The position numbers and the translations under genes were made by a program. The notes beneath the pieces were generated by a model. That model ran no database searches. It worked only from the letters and a program-made list of their open reading frames with translations, and was not told where the DNA came from. A stretch of DNA of 64,000 nucleotides from Novosphingobium sp. Its GTDB lineage: Bacteria > Pseudomonadota > Alphaproteobacteria > Sphingomonadales > Sphingomonadaceae. Location: NCBI GenBank assembly GCA_024236175.1, contig JACKKY010000001.1:1178001-1242000 (forward strand), read 5' to 3'. The first letter of the stretch is position 1. Each line of letters begins with the position of its first letter. Of the stretch, positions 30,625 to 40,127 are shown one piece after another.

Positions 30625-31612
30625 GCCCGTGCGACGTGCAGCACAGCAGAATATCGCCGCTCGCTTCCAGGCGGAAGCGGTGGACCAGGCTGAAATGGCG
30701 CGGGACGTTGTCGTCGCCTTCGGTGGCGTCATAGGCGGTCGACCAGCCGAGCACTTCGAAGCTGTCGAGATCGACGACCCAGATGCGGATGTTCGACCCG
30801 TCGCAGACGTACATGTATTTCCCGCCTTCCGGGAAAGCGAGATCGAAGGCGGACCCCCAGTTCTCCGTCCCGGGCGCGATCAGCACCTCGCGCAGGTATT
30901 TCACCCCGCCGGGAACGCGCTCGAACTCCTGGACCCGGCATTTGAGCCGGTCGCAGACATAGAGCCGCCCGTTCGGCCCGACAGCGACCTTGTGGACCGG
31001 GTTGCCGTATCCTTCTTCGGGCGAAAGCTCGGACGGCTTCCTGCCATAGGCGCCCCACATGCGGGTGAACTCGCCGGTGTCGGAATTGAACGCGATCACC
31101 CGGTGATTTCCGTAACCGTCGGAAATGAAGACCTCGCGGTTCTCGACATCGTGGTAGCACGACGTCGGCCCGCCGAGCAGCGTGGTATCGTCGTCGTTGC
31201 CGGGGCGCCCGCGCTGGCCCAGCCGCAACAGCAGCTCGCCGGATTCGGAGAGCTTGAGGACGGCGTCGTCTCCCTGGGAATAGCCGAAGATCCAGACATT
31301 GCCTTCCGCATCGCATTCGATGCCTTCCCGGCCGGCCGGCCACTGCGAGACGCCGTCCACCGCGGGAACCTGGTCCGGGCCGCCCCAGGCATCGACGAAG
31401 GTCCCGTCCGGGCGAAACCGGGCGACGTCGGGCAGGAAATCGTCGGGATCGACGTCGCCGATATCCACGCCCGGAGGATTGTACTGGTGGAGGACGAACA
31501 GGTCTCCGTTCGGCGCGAAGTCCGCAGCGATCATGCCGCCCAGCTTCTTGCCCGGCGGCGGCCTCAGCTCGACCTGTTCGACATGCGGCGAGAAACGCGG
31601 ACGTGGCGGCAT
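30593..31612 (-). CDS. NHL/SMP-30-like beta-propeller protein
   Basis: A 339-residue protein made of NHL-type blades (ADFAPNGDLFVLHQYNPP, GIECDAEGNVWIFGY, REVFISDGYGNHRVIAFN, KVAVGPNGRLYVCDR, YMYVCDGSNIRIWVVD). The pattern resembles peptidyl-amidoglycolate lyase-like and gluconolactonase-like propellers. No signal peptide is present. The substrate is unknown. It lies divergent from a cytochrome P450 gene (162 bp between starts), suggesting a shared regulatory region and a role in the same catabolic process. Confidence 0.8.
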   Translation of the reverse strand: MPPRPRFSPHVEQVELRPPPGKKLGGMIAADFAPNGDLFVLHQYNPPGVDIGDVDPDDFLPDVARFRPDGTFVDAWGGPDQVPAVDGVSQWPAGREGIECDAEGNVWIFGYSQGDDAVLKLSESGELLLRLGQRGRPGNDDDTTLLGGPTSCYHDVENREVFISDGYGNHRVIAFNSDTGEFTRMWGAYGRKPSELSPEEGYGNPVHKVAVGPNGRLYVCDRLKCRVQEFERVPGGVKYLREVLIAPGTENWGSAFDLAFPEGGKYMYVCDGSNIRIWVVDLDSFEVLGWSTAYDATEGDDNVPRHFSLVHRFRLEASGDILLCCTSHGLKRLRYAGIR

Positions 31613-31774
31613 CTGAATTCTCCCGGGTTATCCTTGTTTTCCGGGATTGAACGCCATCGGCAAAACCGGGTCAATCGGAATCGCACTGGGCGATTGCCAG
31701 CCCGGGCCGGGAATGCAAGACTTGGCCGCGAAGCGACCGGATAGAGAAACCGGAGCGACGGGACGAGATTCGCC

Positions 31775-33025
31775 ATGGCGACGATACAGGAAACAAGAAC
31801 CGCGATTCCCGGCCATGTTCCGGCCGAGCTGGTCTGGGACCACGATTACGACGAATTCGCGGCGGAGAAGGCCGATCCGTTCCGCCGGGTCGGCGAACTG
31901 CATGGCGGCCCGGACATTCTCTGGGTCAGGGGCCTCAACAACGGCCCGCAGGGACGCAGGCCCGGCTGGTTGCCCACGCGCCACGCGCTGATCAGGGAAG
32001 TCCTGACCGACACCGACAATTTCCTCAGCGGCGGCGATGCCGGCATGATGAGCGTGATCGGCGCCGACTGGAAGCTCATCCCGCTCGAACTAAATCCGCC
32101 CCAGCAACAGCAATACCGCAAGGTGCTGGAGCCGTTCTTCTCGCCAGCCAGCATCAATGCGCTCGACGACGCGGTGCGCAGCGCCTGCGACGAGCTCATC
32201 GACGAGTTCGCGGGCAGGGACGGATGCGAATTCGCCGGCGAGTTCGCCGAGAAATTCCCGTCGCACATCTTCCTCGACCTGATGGGCATGCCGCGCGGGA
32301 AGCTGGCCGATTTCCTGACCTGGGAACGCGGCATGCTCCGCCCCGAACGGCCGGAGCAGGCGGTCGAGGCGATGAGCGCGATCGCCGACTACCTGCAGGA
32401 GTTCATCGCCGGGCAGAAGCAGGCGCCCAAATCGGACCTGATGAAAGGCATCGTCTCGGCCCGGTTCAACGACGAGCGCCCGCTGACCGATACCGAGATG
32501 CTGAGCATCTGCTACATCCTCTACATCGGCGGGCTGGACACGGTTTACAGCACGCTGGGCTGGATCGTGTGGTACCTGGCCCAGGACATCGCCCTGCAGG
32601 ACCGTCTGCGCGACAACCCCGAAGAGATCACCCGCGCGGTGGAGGAATTGCTGCGGGCATTTTCCACCGCTTCCACGCAGCGCCGCGTCCGGCAGGACAT
32701 GGAGTTCCACGGCGTGACGATGCGCGCCGGCGACATAGTCCAGGTCTCGCTGCCGCTCGCGGCGCGCGATCCCGAAGCCTACGAGGATCCCCACAGGGTC
32801 GACATCGACCGGCCGGTGCGTCACATCGCCTTCGGGACAGGCCCGCACACCTGCCTCGGCCTGCGGCTCGCCAAGCGGGAAATCCGGATCGTGCTGGAAG
32901 CGATGCTCGCCCGGTTCAGGAACATCCGCATTGCCGCCGGGGAAAGCCACGAATTCCACACCGGCAACGTCTTCGGCATAGACCGGCTGCCGCTGGAGTG
33001 GGACAGGATCGAAACAGCGGCGTAA
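31775..33025 (+). CDS. Cytochrome P450 (class I bacterial type)
   Basis: A 416-residue soluble P450. The I-helix motif is GGLDTV, as in P450cam; the K-helix ExxR is EELLR; the heme loop is FGTGPHTCLG with the axial Cys at 360. It needs a ferredoxin and reductase, which are not encoded nearby. The likely role is hydroxylation of a terpenoid, steroid or other hydrocarbon; the substrate cannot be named. The start has ggacgag upstream. It is divergent from the NHL gene. Confidence 0.92.
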   Translation: MATIQETRTAIPGHVPAELVWDHDYDEFAAEKADPFRRVGELHGGPDILWVRGLNNGPQGRRPGWLPTRHALIREVLTDTDNFLSGGDAGMMSVIGADWKLIPLELNPPQQQQYRKVLEPFFSPASINALDDAVRSACDELIDEFAGRDGCEFAGEFAEKFPSHIFLDLMGMPRGKLADFLTWERGMLRPERPEQAVEAMSAIADYLQEFIAGQKQAPKSDLMKGIVSARFNDERPLTDTEMLSICYILYIGGLDTVYSTLGWIVWYLAQDIALQDRLRDNPEEITRAVEELLRAFSTASTQRRVRQDMEFHGVTMRAGDIVQVSLPLAARDPEAYEDPHRVDIDRPVRHIAFGTGPHTCLGLRLAKREIRIVLEAMLARFRNIRIAAGESHEFHTGNVFGIDRLPLEWDRIETAA

Positions 33026-33149
33026 CAATCCCCGCGTATCCCGCGCCCGGCCGCAATGCGCGCACGGCTGGCGGAAACTTGAAGCACGGCAGGAGCCTTT
33101 TGCCGTTTCGCGCATTGCAGCGGCATTGGCCACCTAGCTGCGGACACCG

Positions 33150-33926
33150 ATGAAACTCTCGATACGCACCCAACTCGACTATGATTTCCCCACCCAGACG
33201 GATGTGCTCCTGCAGCTGGAAGCGGCGGCAATTCCCGAACAGACGATCGAAGCGGCGCATATCGACATCAGCCCGACCCTGCATTTCGCCCGCGTCGCCG
33301 GCCACAACACGATCGGCGACCGGATCTGGCTGAGCGTGCAGGGCAAGCTCACGGTCGACTATTCGTCCCGGATCGTCATCCGGCGGATGACCGCCGATTG
33401 CAGCGCCCTGAACGCGGTGCCCGTCCACCAGTTGCCGGGGGAGACAGTCGAGTATCTGCTTCCGTCCCGCTACTGTCCGTCGGACCAGTTCCACAATCTG
33501 GTCGAAGCCGAATTCGGCGGCCTACTCGGCGGGGCGAGGATCATGGCGATCCGTGACTGGATCAACAGCAGCGTCGCCTATGTCGCGGGAAGCAGCGACA
33601 CGTCCACCGGCGCGCTGGAAACCTTCGTGGCACGCCAGGGCGTCTGCCGCGACTTCGCCCATCTGCTGATCTGCCTTGCGCGGGCCAGCTCGATTCCGGC
33701 GCGCTTCGCCAGCGTCTATGCGCCGGGCGTGGAGCCGCAGGATTTCCACGCCGTTCCCGAAGTATTCCTCGACGGCGCCTGGCATCTGGTCGATCCGACG
33801 GGAATGGCCGAAGCCGGGGAAATGGCGAAGATCGGGGTCGGGCGCGACGCCGCGGACGTGTCATTCCTGACGAGCTACGGACCCGCCCTGCTCAACGTGA
33901 AAACCGTGATGGTCGACGCGGTCTGA
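33150..33926 (+). CDS. Transglutaminase-like protein
   Basis: A 258-residue protein of the bacterial transglutaminase-like/cysteine protease superfamily. An N-terminal beta-rich domain (~1-100) precedes the catalytic domain: RQGVCRDFAHLLICLAR has the Cys nucleophile, and DFHAVPEVFLDGAWHLVDPTG carries His and Asp. No signal peptide is present, so it is cytoplasmic. The reaction (peptide or amide hydrolysis) is inferred from the family. Its 3' end overlaps the convergent acyltransferase gene by 66 nt. Confidence 0.88.
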   Translation: MKLSIRTQLDYDFPTQTDVLLQLEAAAIPEQTIEAAHIDISPTLHFARVAGHNTIGDRIWLSVQGKLTVDYSSRIVIRRMTADCSALNAVPVHQLPGETVEYLLPSRYCPSDQFHNLVEAEFGGLLGGARIMAIRDWINSSVAYVAGSSDTSTGALETFVARQGVCRDFAHLLICLARASSIPARFASVYAPGVEPQDFHAVPEVFLDGAWHLVDPTGMAEAGEMAKIGVGRDAADVSFLTSYGPALLNVKTVMVDAV

Positions 33927-34628
33927 ACCGGCTTCGGCATTGAGCGCGTTGATCCCCTCATGTACGCGCGCCTCGATCTCCCCGCGCGGCAGGCCGGGCG
34001 GGATCGGCGCTCCGGCGCGCACCGTGATCGTGCCCTTCCTTTTCCACCGGCGGTGGTAAAGCGGCCCGCTGTCGACCGCGACCGGCACGACGGGTAGATT
34101 GAGCAGCTTGTAAAGGCCGGCGAAGCCCGCCTGCAGCGGGGGTCGCGCCCCGTGCGCCACGCGCGTGCCTTCCGGAAAGATGACGAAGACACGCCCTTCC
34201 GACGCCTTCGCGCGCGCCGCCGAGATCATCGCGCGCAAGGCCCGGGCGCCCTGGGCCCGCTCGACCGGGACCAGCCCGTAGGTCCGGGCCGCCAGCCCCC
34301 ACAGCGGAATGCGCAGCAATTCGACCTTGGCGAAGACCACCGGCCGGAAAAACAGCACCGGCAGGTCGATCGCCTCGAAGAAGCTCTCGTGCTTCATCGC
34401 GATCAGCGCGCCTTCCCTCGGCAATTCGCCCTGCACCGAAACTTCGATGCCCAGCAGCCGGGTCACGCAGAAGCGGTGCAGGTAGGTCCAGCTGTCGACG
34501 GTCGCCATGAATATACGCCTGCCGAGAAGCAGGGAAAACACCGCCGCGAGGACGCAGAAGATCGTCCCGACATAGAATGCGGCATAGAATGCCAGGCTGC
34601 GCAACACATCGCCCGGACGAACGGCCAT
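33861..34628 (-). CDS. plsC: 1-acylglycerol-3-phosphate acyltransferase (PlsC family)
   Basis: A 255-residue membrane-associated acyltransferase for phospholipid synthesis. A hydrophobic N-terminal helix (LAFYAAFYVGTIFCVLAAVFSLLL) precedes motif I, which reads HESFFE: the usual HX4D has Glu instead of Asp. FPEGTR (motif III) and PVVPVAV (motif IV) are normal. The start overlaps the ydcF-like stop by one base (TGATG). The protein tail (last ~20 residues) overlaps the transglutaminase gene on the other strand. Confidence 0.88.
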   Translation of the reverse strand: MAVRPGDVLRSLAFYAAFYVGTIFCVLAAVFSLLLGRRIFMATVDSWTYLHRFCVTRLLGIEVSVQGELPREGALIAMKHESFFEAIDLPVLFFRPVVFAKVELLRIPLWGLAARTYGLVPVERAQGARALRAMISAARAKASEGRVFVIFPEGTRVAHGARPPLQAGFAGLYKLLNLPVVPVAVDSGPLYHRRWKRKGTITVRAGAPIPPGLPRGEIEARVHEGINALNAEAGSDRVDHHGFHVEQGGSVARQE

Positions 34629-35158
34629 CAGTTGTCCCAGATCCGCGAGACATGGCTGGCCAGCAGCTTGTGGTATTCCAGGAACAGAATGCGCAGGCTC
34701 GGTTCCGAATGCACCGCATCGCGGATCACCGTGACATCGTCCGGTATCATCCGCGTCAGTTCGAACGCCGCCCGGCGCATATGCCAGTCGGTGGTGATCA
34801 GCCGCAGCGACCGGAACTTGCCCTGCGCGAGCCAGCGGGCCGCCTCGGCGGCGTTCGAGCGGGTATCGTAGGATTCAAAGCCCAGCTCGACGCAGCAATC
34901 CATGGTCCGCGACGGGACCGCATATTCGGCGACGAACTCGGCGGGACGCACTTCCCGGTCGACGCCGGAAACGAGCAGCTTCTTCGCCCAGCCCTTCTCC
35001 AGCACCTCGAGGCCCCTGGCGATCCGCCCTTCACCGCCCGTGAAGACCACGGCGGCATCGCTTTTCCCGCCATCGTGAGGCTGCGGCAGGGCAATCGCGA
35101 ACCACAGGAAGCCCGCAAGCCAGGCAAGCAGCAGAAAGGATGCGGCGCGTCGAAGCAT
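34628..35158 (-). CDS. YdcF/DUF218-family membrane-anchored protein
   Basis: A 176-residue protein with an N-terminal membrane helix (ASFLLLAWLAGFLWFAIAL) and a DUF218 domain: DAAVVFTGGEGRIARGLEVL, VSGVDREV, SNAAEAARWL and ITTDWHMRRAAFEL. Family members are linked to cell-envelope metabolism (ElyC, SanA), with the domain facing the periplasm. It sits 9 nt downstream of ftsX and 1 nt into plsC, so ftsE-ftsX-ydcF-plsC is probably one operon. Confidence 0.88.
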   Translation of the reverse strand: MLRRAASFLLLAWLAGFLWFAIALPQPHDGGKSDAAVVFTGGEGRIARGLEVLEKGWAKKLLVSGVDREVRPAEFVAEYAVPSRTMDCCVELGFESYDTRSNAAEAARWLAQGKFRSLRLITTDWHMRRAAFELTRMIPDDVTVIRDAVHSEPSLRILFLEYHKLLASHVSRIWDN

Positions 35159-35167
35159 GGCGCGCGC

Positions 35168-36097
35168 CTATAGCATCTTGCGCAGCGTATGCATCACCGT
35201 AAGCCGGGCGGTGACCGTGGCCAGCACCACGGCCGCAACCGGCACCAGCGCCAGCAGCAGCCAGTCCGCCCATCCGAGCGCGCCCTGGTCGACCATGCCC
35301 GCGCCGAGCCCGGCGAAGCGGCGGCCGAGGAACAGGATGACCACCACGGCCAGCACCATTCCGACCGCGCCGCCGCCGGCCGCGTCGACGCCGATCGAGC
35401 GCTGGAAGACGCGGGCGATCTGGGTATCCGTCCCTCCCAACAGGTGCACGATCTCGATGGTGTCACGATTGGTGCCGAGCGCCGTGCGCGCCGCCAGCAG
35501 CACGGCGGCGGCCAGCGCCATGGTGAGCAGCACGATCAGCGCGATCGCCAGCCACTGCAGCGATTCGATCGCATCGAAGACCGGTTCCAGCCAGGTCGAC
35601 TGCGCATCGATCCTGGCGGCCGGCGCCACTTCGGCGAGCGCCGCCTGGGTCTCGGCAAGGCTTCCCGGCGTCACCGTGCCGTCGAGGCGGACGTCGATAA
35701 GCGCGGGCACCGGGATATCGGCGTCGGAGGCGGTCTCGCCGCCGCTGCCCAGCCAGGGTTCGATCAGCGTGTCGACTTCCTCTTCGGGCACCAGGCGGAT
35801 CGAGACCACGCCCGCCATCTCGCGCAGTTTCTCGACGCTGGCCTGCGCCTGCGCCCGTCGCGCCTCGGGCGATGCCTCGACGATCTGCACGGTGATGCCG
35901 CCTTCCAGTTCGGCGGCGGCGGCCTGTGCGGTGTTGCGCAGGGCGAGGCCCGCGGCGGAAGCGATGACCGTCAGCGCCACCATGATCGCGATGACCCAGG
36001 GCATCGGGCCGGACAGCCGCGCCTGCGGCACCAGCTCGGCCTCGCCGATGCCGGAAATGCGCCGCCAACCGTGCGCCAGGAGTGCAGGCAGTTTCAC
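35168..36097 (-). CDS. ftsX: Cell division protein FtsX
   Basis: A 309-residue ABC permease of the FtsEX complex, which controls septal peptidoglycan hydrolases. Four membrane helices are visible near residues 33-54, 178-201, 234-255 and 277-302, with the periplasmic domain between the first two. The start is GTG and overlaps the ftsE stop by 4 nt. The order ftsE-ftsX matches other bacteria. In alphaproteobacteria FtsEX also affects envelope integrity at the division site. Confidence 0.92.
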   Translation of the reverse strand: MKLPALLAHGWRRISGIGEAELVPQARLSGPMPWVIAIMVALTVIASAAGLALRNTAQAAAAELEGGITVQIVEASPEARRAQAQASVEKLREMAGVVSIRLVPEEEVDTLIEPWLGSGGETASDADIPVPALIDVRLDGTVTPGSLAETQAALAEVAPAARIDAQSTWLEPVFDAIESLQWLAIALIVLLTMALAAAVLLAARTALGTNRDTIEIVHLLGGTDTQIARVFQRSIGVDAAGGGAVGMVLAVVVILFLGRRFAGLGAGMVDQGALGWADWLLLALVPVAAVVLATVTARLTVMHTLRKML

Positions 36098-36834
36098 GGC
36101 AGGTCAGCCGTCAGCCCGGCCGGGCGGCGGGGGGGGTAGCGCAGGGCGCCGGTGGGATCGGAAAGCCGGCCCTTGTCGAGCCGCATGATGAGCGAATCCG
36201 GGACCTTCTTGAGCAGGTGGACATCGTGCGTGGCGACGACGACGGTCGTGCCGAGGCGGTTGAGCGCCTCGAACAACCGCAGCAGCTTCACCGCCATGTC
36301 GGGATCGACGTTTCCGGTCGGCTCGTCCGCGACCAGCATCTCCGGCCGCCCGATCACCGCCCGCGCGATCGCGACCCGCTGCTGTTCGCCGCCGGAAAGG
36401 GTCGCGGGGCGGGCACCCATGCGATCGGCCAGGCCGACCCATTCGAGCATGTCGGAAACCGGCTTCTCGATATCGCGTTCCGCCATGCCGGCGACGCGCA
36501 GCGGCAAGGCGACGTTGTCGAAGGCCGAAAGGTGCTGGACCAGCCGGAAGTCCTGGAACACGACGCCGATCCGGCGCCGCAGCGCCGGCATCTGCTCGCG
36601 CGGGAGCGTGATCGCATCCGCACCGAACATGCGGACCATTCCGCGCGACGGGCGCAAGGCGAGGTAGAGCAGCTTGAGAAGCGAGGTCTTGCCCGCGCCG
36701 CTGGCGCCGGTGAGGAAGTAGAAACTGCCGGGATAAAGCGTGAAGGAAAGATCGCTCAGCACTTCCCGGTCGGTGCCGTAACGCAGGCCGACATTGTCGA
36801 AATGGACGATTTCCCCTTCGGCGGCTTGGTTCAT
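36094..36834 (-). CDS. ftsE: Cell division ATP-binding protein FtsE
   Basis: A 246-residue ABC ATPase, partner of FtsX. Walker A GASGAGKTS, signature LSGGEQQRVAIARA, Walker B MLVADEPTGNVDPD and the H-loop VVVATHD are complete, and the E-P-T-G-N-V-D variant is typical of FtsE. The gene overlaps ftsX by 4 nt. It is divergent from the zinc-ribbon gene, with about 127 bp that must hold both promoters. Confidence 0.95.
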   Translation of the reverse strand: MNQAAEGEIVHFDNVGLRYGTDREVLSDLSFTLYPGSFYFLTGASGAGKTSLLKLLYLALRPSRGMVRMFGADAITLPREQMPALRRRIGVVFQDFRLVQHLSAFDNVALPLRVAGMAERDIEKPVSDMLEWVGLADRMGARPATLSGGEQQRVAIARAVIGRPEMLVADEPTGNVDPDMAVKLLRLFEALNRLGTTVVVATHDVHLLKKVPDSLIMRLDKGRLSDPTGALRYPPRRPAGLTADLP

Positions 36835-36961
36835 TTCTTGTCTTCGCTCAGGGTCTGGCAGGGCATCCTCCGGCCCCTAGCCTTCAATCCATGTGGAAAA
36901 AGAACGTTACCACGCTGCCTTGGCTGGGCAAGCCTTGTCCGGCGTGCTTATCATTTTCACC

Positions 36962-37819
36962 ATGATCATTACCTGCCCGGCCTGCGCGACCCGCTATGTC
37001 GTACCCGACAGCGCGATCGGCGTGGACGGGCGAACCGTACGATGCGCCAAGTGCCGGCACAGCTGGTTCCAGGAAGGCGCCGAGCTCGACCTGCCCAGAC
37101 CTGCGCCGCCCGCCCCGCAACCGGTGCCGGTTGTGCAAGAGGCCGAAACCCCGCCCGAAGTCCCGCCACAGCAGGACGAGCCGTCCGCACCCGCGCAGGA
37201 AGCGGCGGAACCCGGCCCGGAAGCGGAAGCAGAACCCGAACCGGTCGCCGAAAGCGCAAGCTCGGACGAACCGCCGCTGCCCACGCCTGCACCGGTGCCC
37301 ACGCCGGCCGCGGTCTACGAGGACGACGGAACCAGCCGCTATCACGGAGAAGACCGGTCGAACTTCGAATTCGAACCGCCGTTCCGGCCACGCCGCAACC
37401 GCGCCAAGATGCTGATGATGGCGGCGGTGCTGTTCGCCGTCGTCACGCTGGGCGCCGCCCTGGCCGTCTGGCGCTACGGCCTGCCCGACTGGGTGCCGAT
37501 CGCCCGTCCGACCTTCGCCGAAGCCCAGCCCGATCTCGTGCTCGACTTTCCGCCCAACCGGCAGGACCGCCGGACATTGCCGAACGGCACCGAGTTCTTC
37601 GGCGCGAGCGGCACCGTCACCAATGTCGGCGAATCGAAGCGCACCGTGCCGACGATCCTGATCGTGCTGCGCGATGCCCGCGACCGGATCGTCTACAGCT
37701 GGGAAGTCGCGGCACCCAAGCGCCAGCTCGCCCCGGGCGAGAGCGTGACCATCAACGAAGCGGTCACGGACGTTCCCAAATCGGCCACCGCCGCCGAGAT
37801 CGGCTGGAAGCCCGGCTGA
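36962..37819 (+). CDS. MJ0042 zinc-ribbon protein with DUF3426-like tail
   Basis: A 285-residue protein. An N-terminal zinc ribbon has CP-x-C and C-x-KC pairs (MIITCPACATRYVVPDSAIG ... VRCAKCRHSWF). A long Pro/Glu/Ala-rich linker follows (~42-140). One membrane helix (MLMMAAVLFAVVTLGAALAVW) precedes an exposed beta-rich domain that ends VAAPKRQLAPGESVTINEAV, as in DUF3426. It faces ftsE in the same divergent arrangement as in related bacteria. A sensor or envelope-assembly role is possible but unproven. Confidence 0.8.
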   Translation: MIITCPACATRYVVPDSAIGVDGRTVRCAKCRHSWFQEGAELDLPRPAPPAPQPVPVVQEAETPPEVPPQQDEPSAPAQEAAEPGPEAEAEPEPVAESASSDEPPLPTPAPVPTPAAVYEDDGTSRYHGEDRSNFEFEPPFRPRRNRAKMLMMAAVLFAVVTLGAALAVWRYGLPDWVPIARPTFAEAQPDLVLDFPPNRQDRRTLPNGTEFFGASGTVTNVGESKRTVPTILIVLRDARDRIVYSWEVAAPKRQLAPGESVTINEAVTDVPKSATAAEIGWKPG

Positions 37820-37931
37820 GCGGGCAGCCGGTTCGCCATGCCTGTCCAGACTCGCCGCTTGCAGGCGCTGGAACCCTTTGCTAAGGGCGCGCTCCTGCCA
37901 TTGGGACCGCGCTTGCGGTTCCGTCGGTTTA

Positions 37932-38018
37932 GCGGTCGTGGCGGAATTGGTAGACGCGCAACGTTGAGGTCGTTGTGGGCGAAAGCCCGTGGAAGTTCGA
38001 GTCTTCTCGACCGCACCA
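37932..38018 (+). tRNA. tRNA-Leu (anticodon GAG)
   Basis: An 87-nt class II tRNA with encoded CCA: acceptor arms GCGGTCG/CGACCGC, GGCGGAATTGGTAGACGC D-arm, anticodon stem CAACG/CGTTG around loop TTGAGGT (anticodon GAG), long variable arm, T-loop GTTCGAGTC. It lies between the zinc-ribbon gene and the monooxygenase gene. No integrase or repeated 3' end is nearby. Confidence 0.97.
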
Positions 38019-38143
38019 GGCAGTCCTGAAAATCCCGGTCGGAGTGTCTCCGAACGGAGCCGGCGCCCCAAGCGGCGCGGCTTCGCCGGGAAGCTTCGGG
38101 GCCCAATTCTCGGGGCCCGCCGAGGCCTACCTGCCGCCGAGGA

Positions 38144-39970
38144 TCATTTGAGGTCCAGCCCCGCGAGGTCGCCGCTTGCCCGCCAGTCCGCAAGCAGCTT
38201 CATGAAGGCGTTCCAGCCATGTCCGTAGCCGCGAAGCAGCAGCCATTTGGGCTTCGTGTCGCCTTCGTTGCTGTAATAGCTGGGCGTGCATTCGCGTATC
38301 AGCTGTGAGGTATCGACCTCGATCTCGCTGAAATGCCGCACATAGGCATCCTGCGCGTCCTGAGTCGGTTCGGCGGCTTCGACACCGCGCTCCAGGCATT
38401 CGCCGACGATATAGGCGATATGTTCGACCTGGCGGTTGAACTGTTCGGTCGTGCTCGAATTGAGGCCGCCCTGGATGTAGCCGGTGAAATACATGTTCGG
38501 AAACCTGCACGTCATGGTCCCGTGAAGCGTTTCCGGGCCTTCGCCCCAATGGCGATAGATCGAGACGCCCCCGCGCCCCTCGAACACCGGAATGCCCCAT
38601 CGCCGCTCGAGTTCGCTGGTCACTTCGAAGCCGCTCGCGAAGATCATGCAGTCGATCTCGTACTCCTTGCCGGCGGCCACGAAGCCTCTTTCAGTCATGC
38701 GTTCGACGCCCTGCGTCTCCGAAACGTCGATCAGCGTGACGTTGGAACGGTTGAAGCTGGGATAATACTCGTTGTTCGAGAGGGGCCGCTTGCAGGGGAA
38801 ACGGAACCACGGCTTCAGTTTCTCCGCGGTTTCAGGATCGTCGACGAGCGCATCGATCCGCGCGCGCAGCCGCTCCATCACCTGATAGTCGATCACCTCG
38901 CGGCGAGCGGCGATTTCTTCCATCGTCAGCTGGGGCCATCCTTCGGCTTCCAGCTGAGCCTGGAGATGGCGGCTTATCTCGGTCCACAGGTCGCAAACCG
39001 CATCCTCGTCACCGGGCAGGAAGACCTCCTGCGCCCCGCGATGGAAATTGGCCTGTCGTTCCCGCTGCCAGCCGGGCTGCAGCGAGCTTGCCCAGTCGGG
39101 ATCGGTGGGCGGATTGGGCCGCTCGTCGACCGTCGATGGCGTGCGCTGCAGGACATATAGCTGCCTTGCGTAGCGCGCGAGATAGGGCACCGCCTGGATC
39201 GAGGTCGCCCCCGTGCCGACGATGGCCACGCGCTTGTCGCCCAGCTTGTCCAGCACGGGGGCGCCATAGGCGCCGCCGGTATAGTCGTAGTCCCAGCGGG
39301 CGGAATGGAACATCCTGCCCCTGAATTCATGGATGCCGGGAATACCGGGAAGCTTGGGCATGTTCATCAGCCCGCCTGCCATGATCACGTGCCGCGCGCG
39401 GATCTGGTCGCCGCGATCGGTTTCGATCCGCCAGCGATTGATGTCGCCGTCCCAGCGCAGCGCGGTCACCCGGGTATGGAACAGGGCCTTGTCGTAGAAG
39501 CCGTATTTTTCGCCGATCAGGCGGCAGTATCCCTGGATCTCGTCGCCGTCGGAAAACCGCTTGGACGGCATGAACCCGGTTTCTTCGAGCAGGGGCAGGT
39601 AACAGTACGATTCATTGTCGCACTGGATTCCGGGATAGCGATTCCAGTACCAGACTCCCCCGAAGTCGCCGCCATGTTCGATATGGCGGAAGCCGTGAAC
39701 CCCGGCCTGCCGCAAGTGATAGCCGGCCAGCAAGCCGGTCCACCCGCCGCCGAGGATCGCGACGTCAAGCTCCTCGCTGATCGCATCGCGCGGCGTCACC
39801 GGCATATGCGGGTCTACTTCATAGGCATCGGCGAAATCGTCGACCGGCCTGACATACTGCTCGGTGTGCTCGGGCCGCAGGCGCTTGTCCCGCTCCTTGC
39901 GGTACTTTTCGCGGAGGGCCGGAATGTCGATTCCGTCGGCAGGTCCGAGCTCGGTCAACTCGCAGGTCAT
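38144..39970 (-). CDS. Flavin monooxygenase, Baeyer-Villiger type
   Basis: A 608-residue class B flavoprotein monooxygenase. The FAD motif ILGGGWTGLLAGYHL (GxGxxG) is near residue 71. The Baeyer-Villiger fingerprint FRGRMFHSARWDY (F-x-G-x3-H-x3-W-D) is near 218, and a second nucleotide motif VGTGATSIQ follows for NADPH. An N-terminal ~60-residue extension precedes the FAD domain, as in cyclopentadecanone/phenylacetone-type enzymes. It should oxidise ketones to esters or lactones. Lying between P450 genes, it likely works in degradation of a cyclic ketone or sterol-type compound; the substrate is unknown. Confidence 0.9.
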   Translation of the reverse strand: MTCELTELGPADGIDIPALREKYRKERDKRLRPEHTEQYVRPVDDFADAYEVDPHMPVTPRDAISEELDVAILGGGWTGLLAGYHLRQAGVHGFRHIEHGGDFGGVWYWNRYPGIQCDNESYCYLPLLEETGFMPSKRFSDGDEIQGYCRLIGEKYGFYDKALFHTRVTALRWDGDINRWRIETDRGDQIRARHVIMAGGLMNMPKLPGIPGIHEFRGRMFHSARWDYDYTGGAYGAPVLDKLGDKRVAIVGTGATSIQAVPYLARYARQLYVLQRTPSTVDERPNPPTDPDWASSLQPGWQRERQANFHRGAQEVFLPGDEDAVCDLWTEISRHLQAQLEAEGWPQLTMEEIAARREVIDYQVMERLRARIDALVDDPETAEKLKPWFRFPCKRPLSNNEYYPSFNRSNVTLIDVSETQGVERMTERGFVAAGKEYEIDCMIFASGFEVTSELERRWGIPVFEGRGGVSIYRHWGEGPETLHGTMTCRFPNMYFTGYIQGGLNSSTTEQFNRQVEHIAYIVGECLERGVEAAEPTQDAQDAYVRHFSEIEVDTSQLIRECTPSYYSNEGDTKPKWLLLRGYGHGWNAFMKLLADWRASGDLAGLDLK

Positions 39971-40127
39971 CGCTACTCCGTTCGCACGCGTCTGGTCTTC
40001 CGCCCATGGGGCACGGCAAATAACGCTTGCCCATGCCTGATAGTCCTGTCAATTATATTGCTGAGGAAATCAGTTTGCCTGCGGTGCGGACGCAAGTTCG
40101 CGAACCGCGACAATCGGGAGAAGGCGG

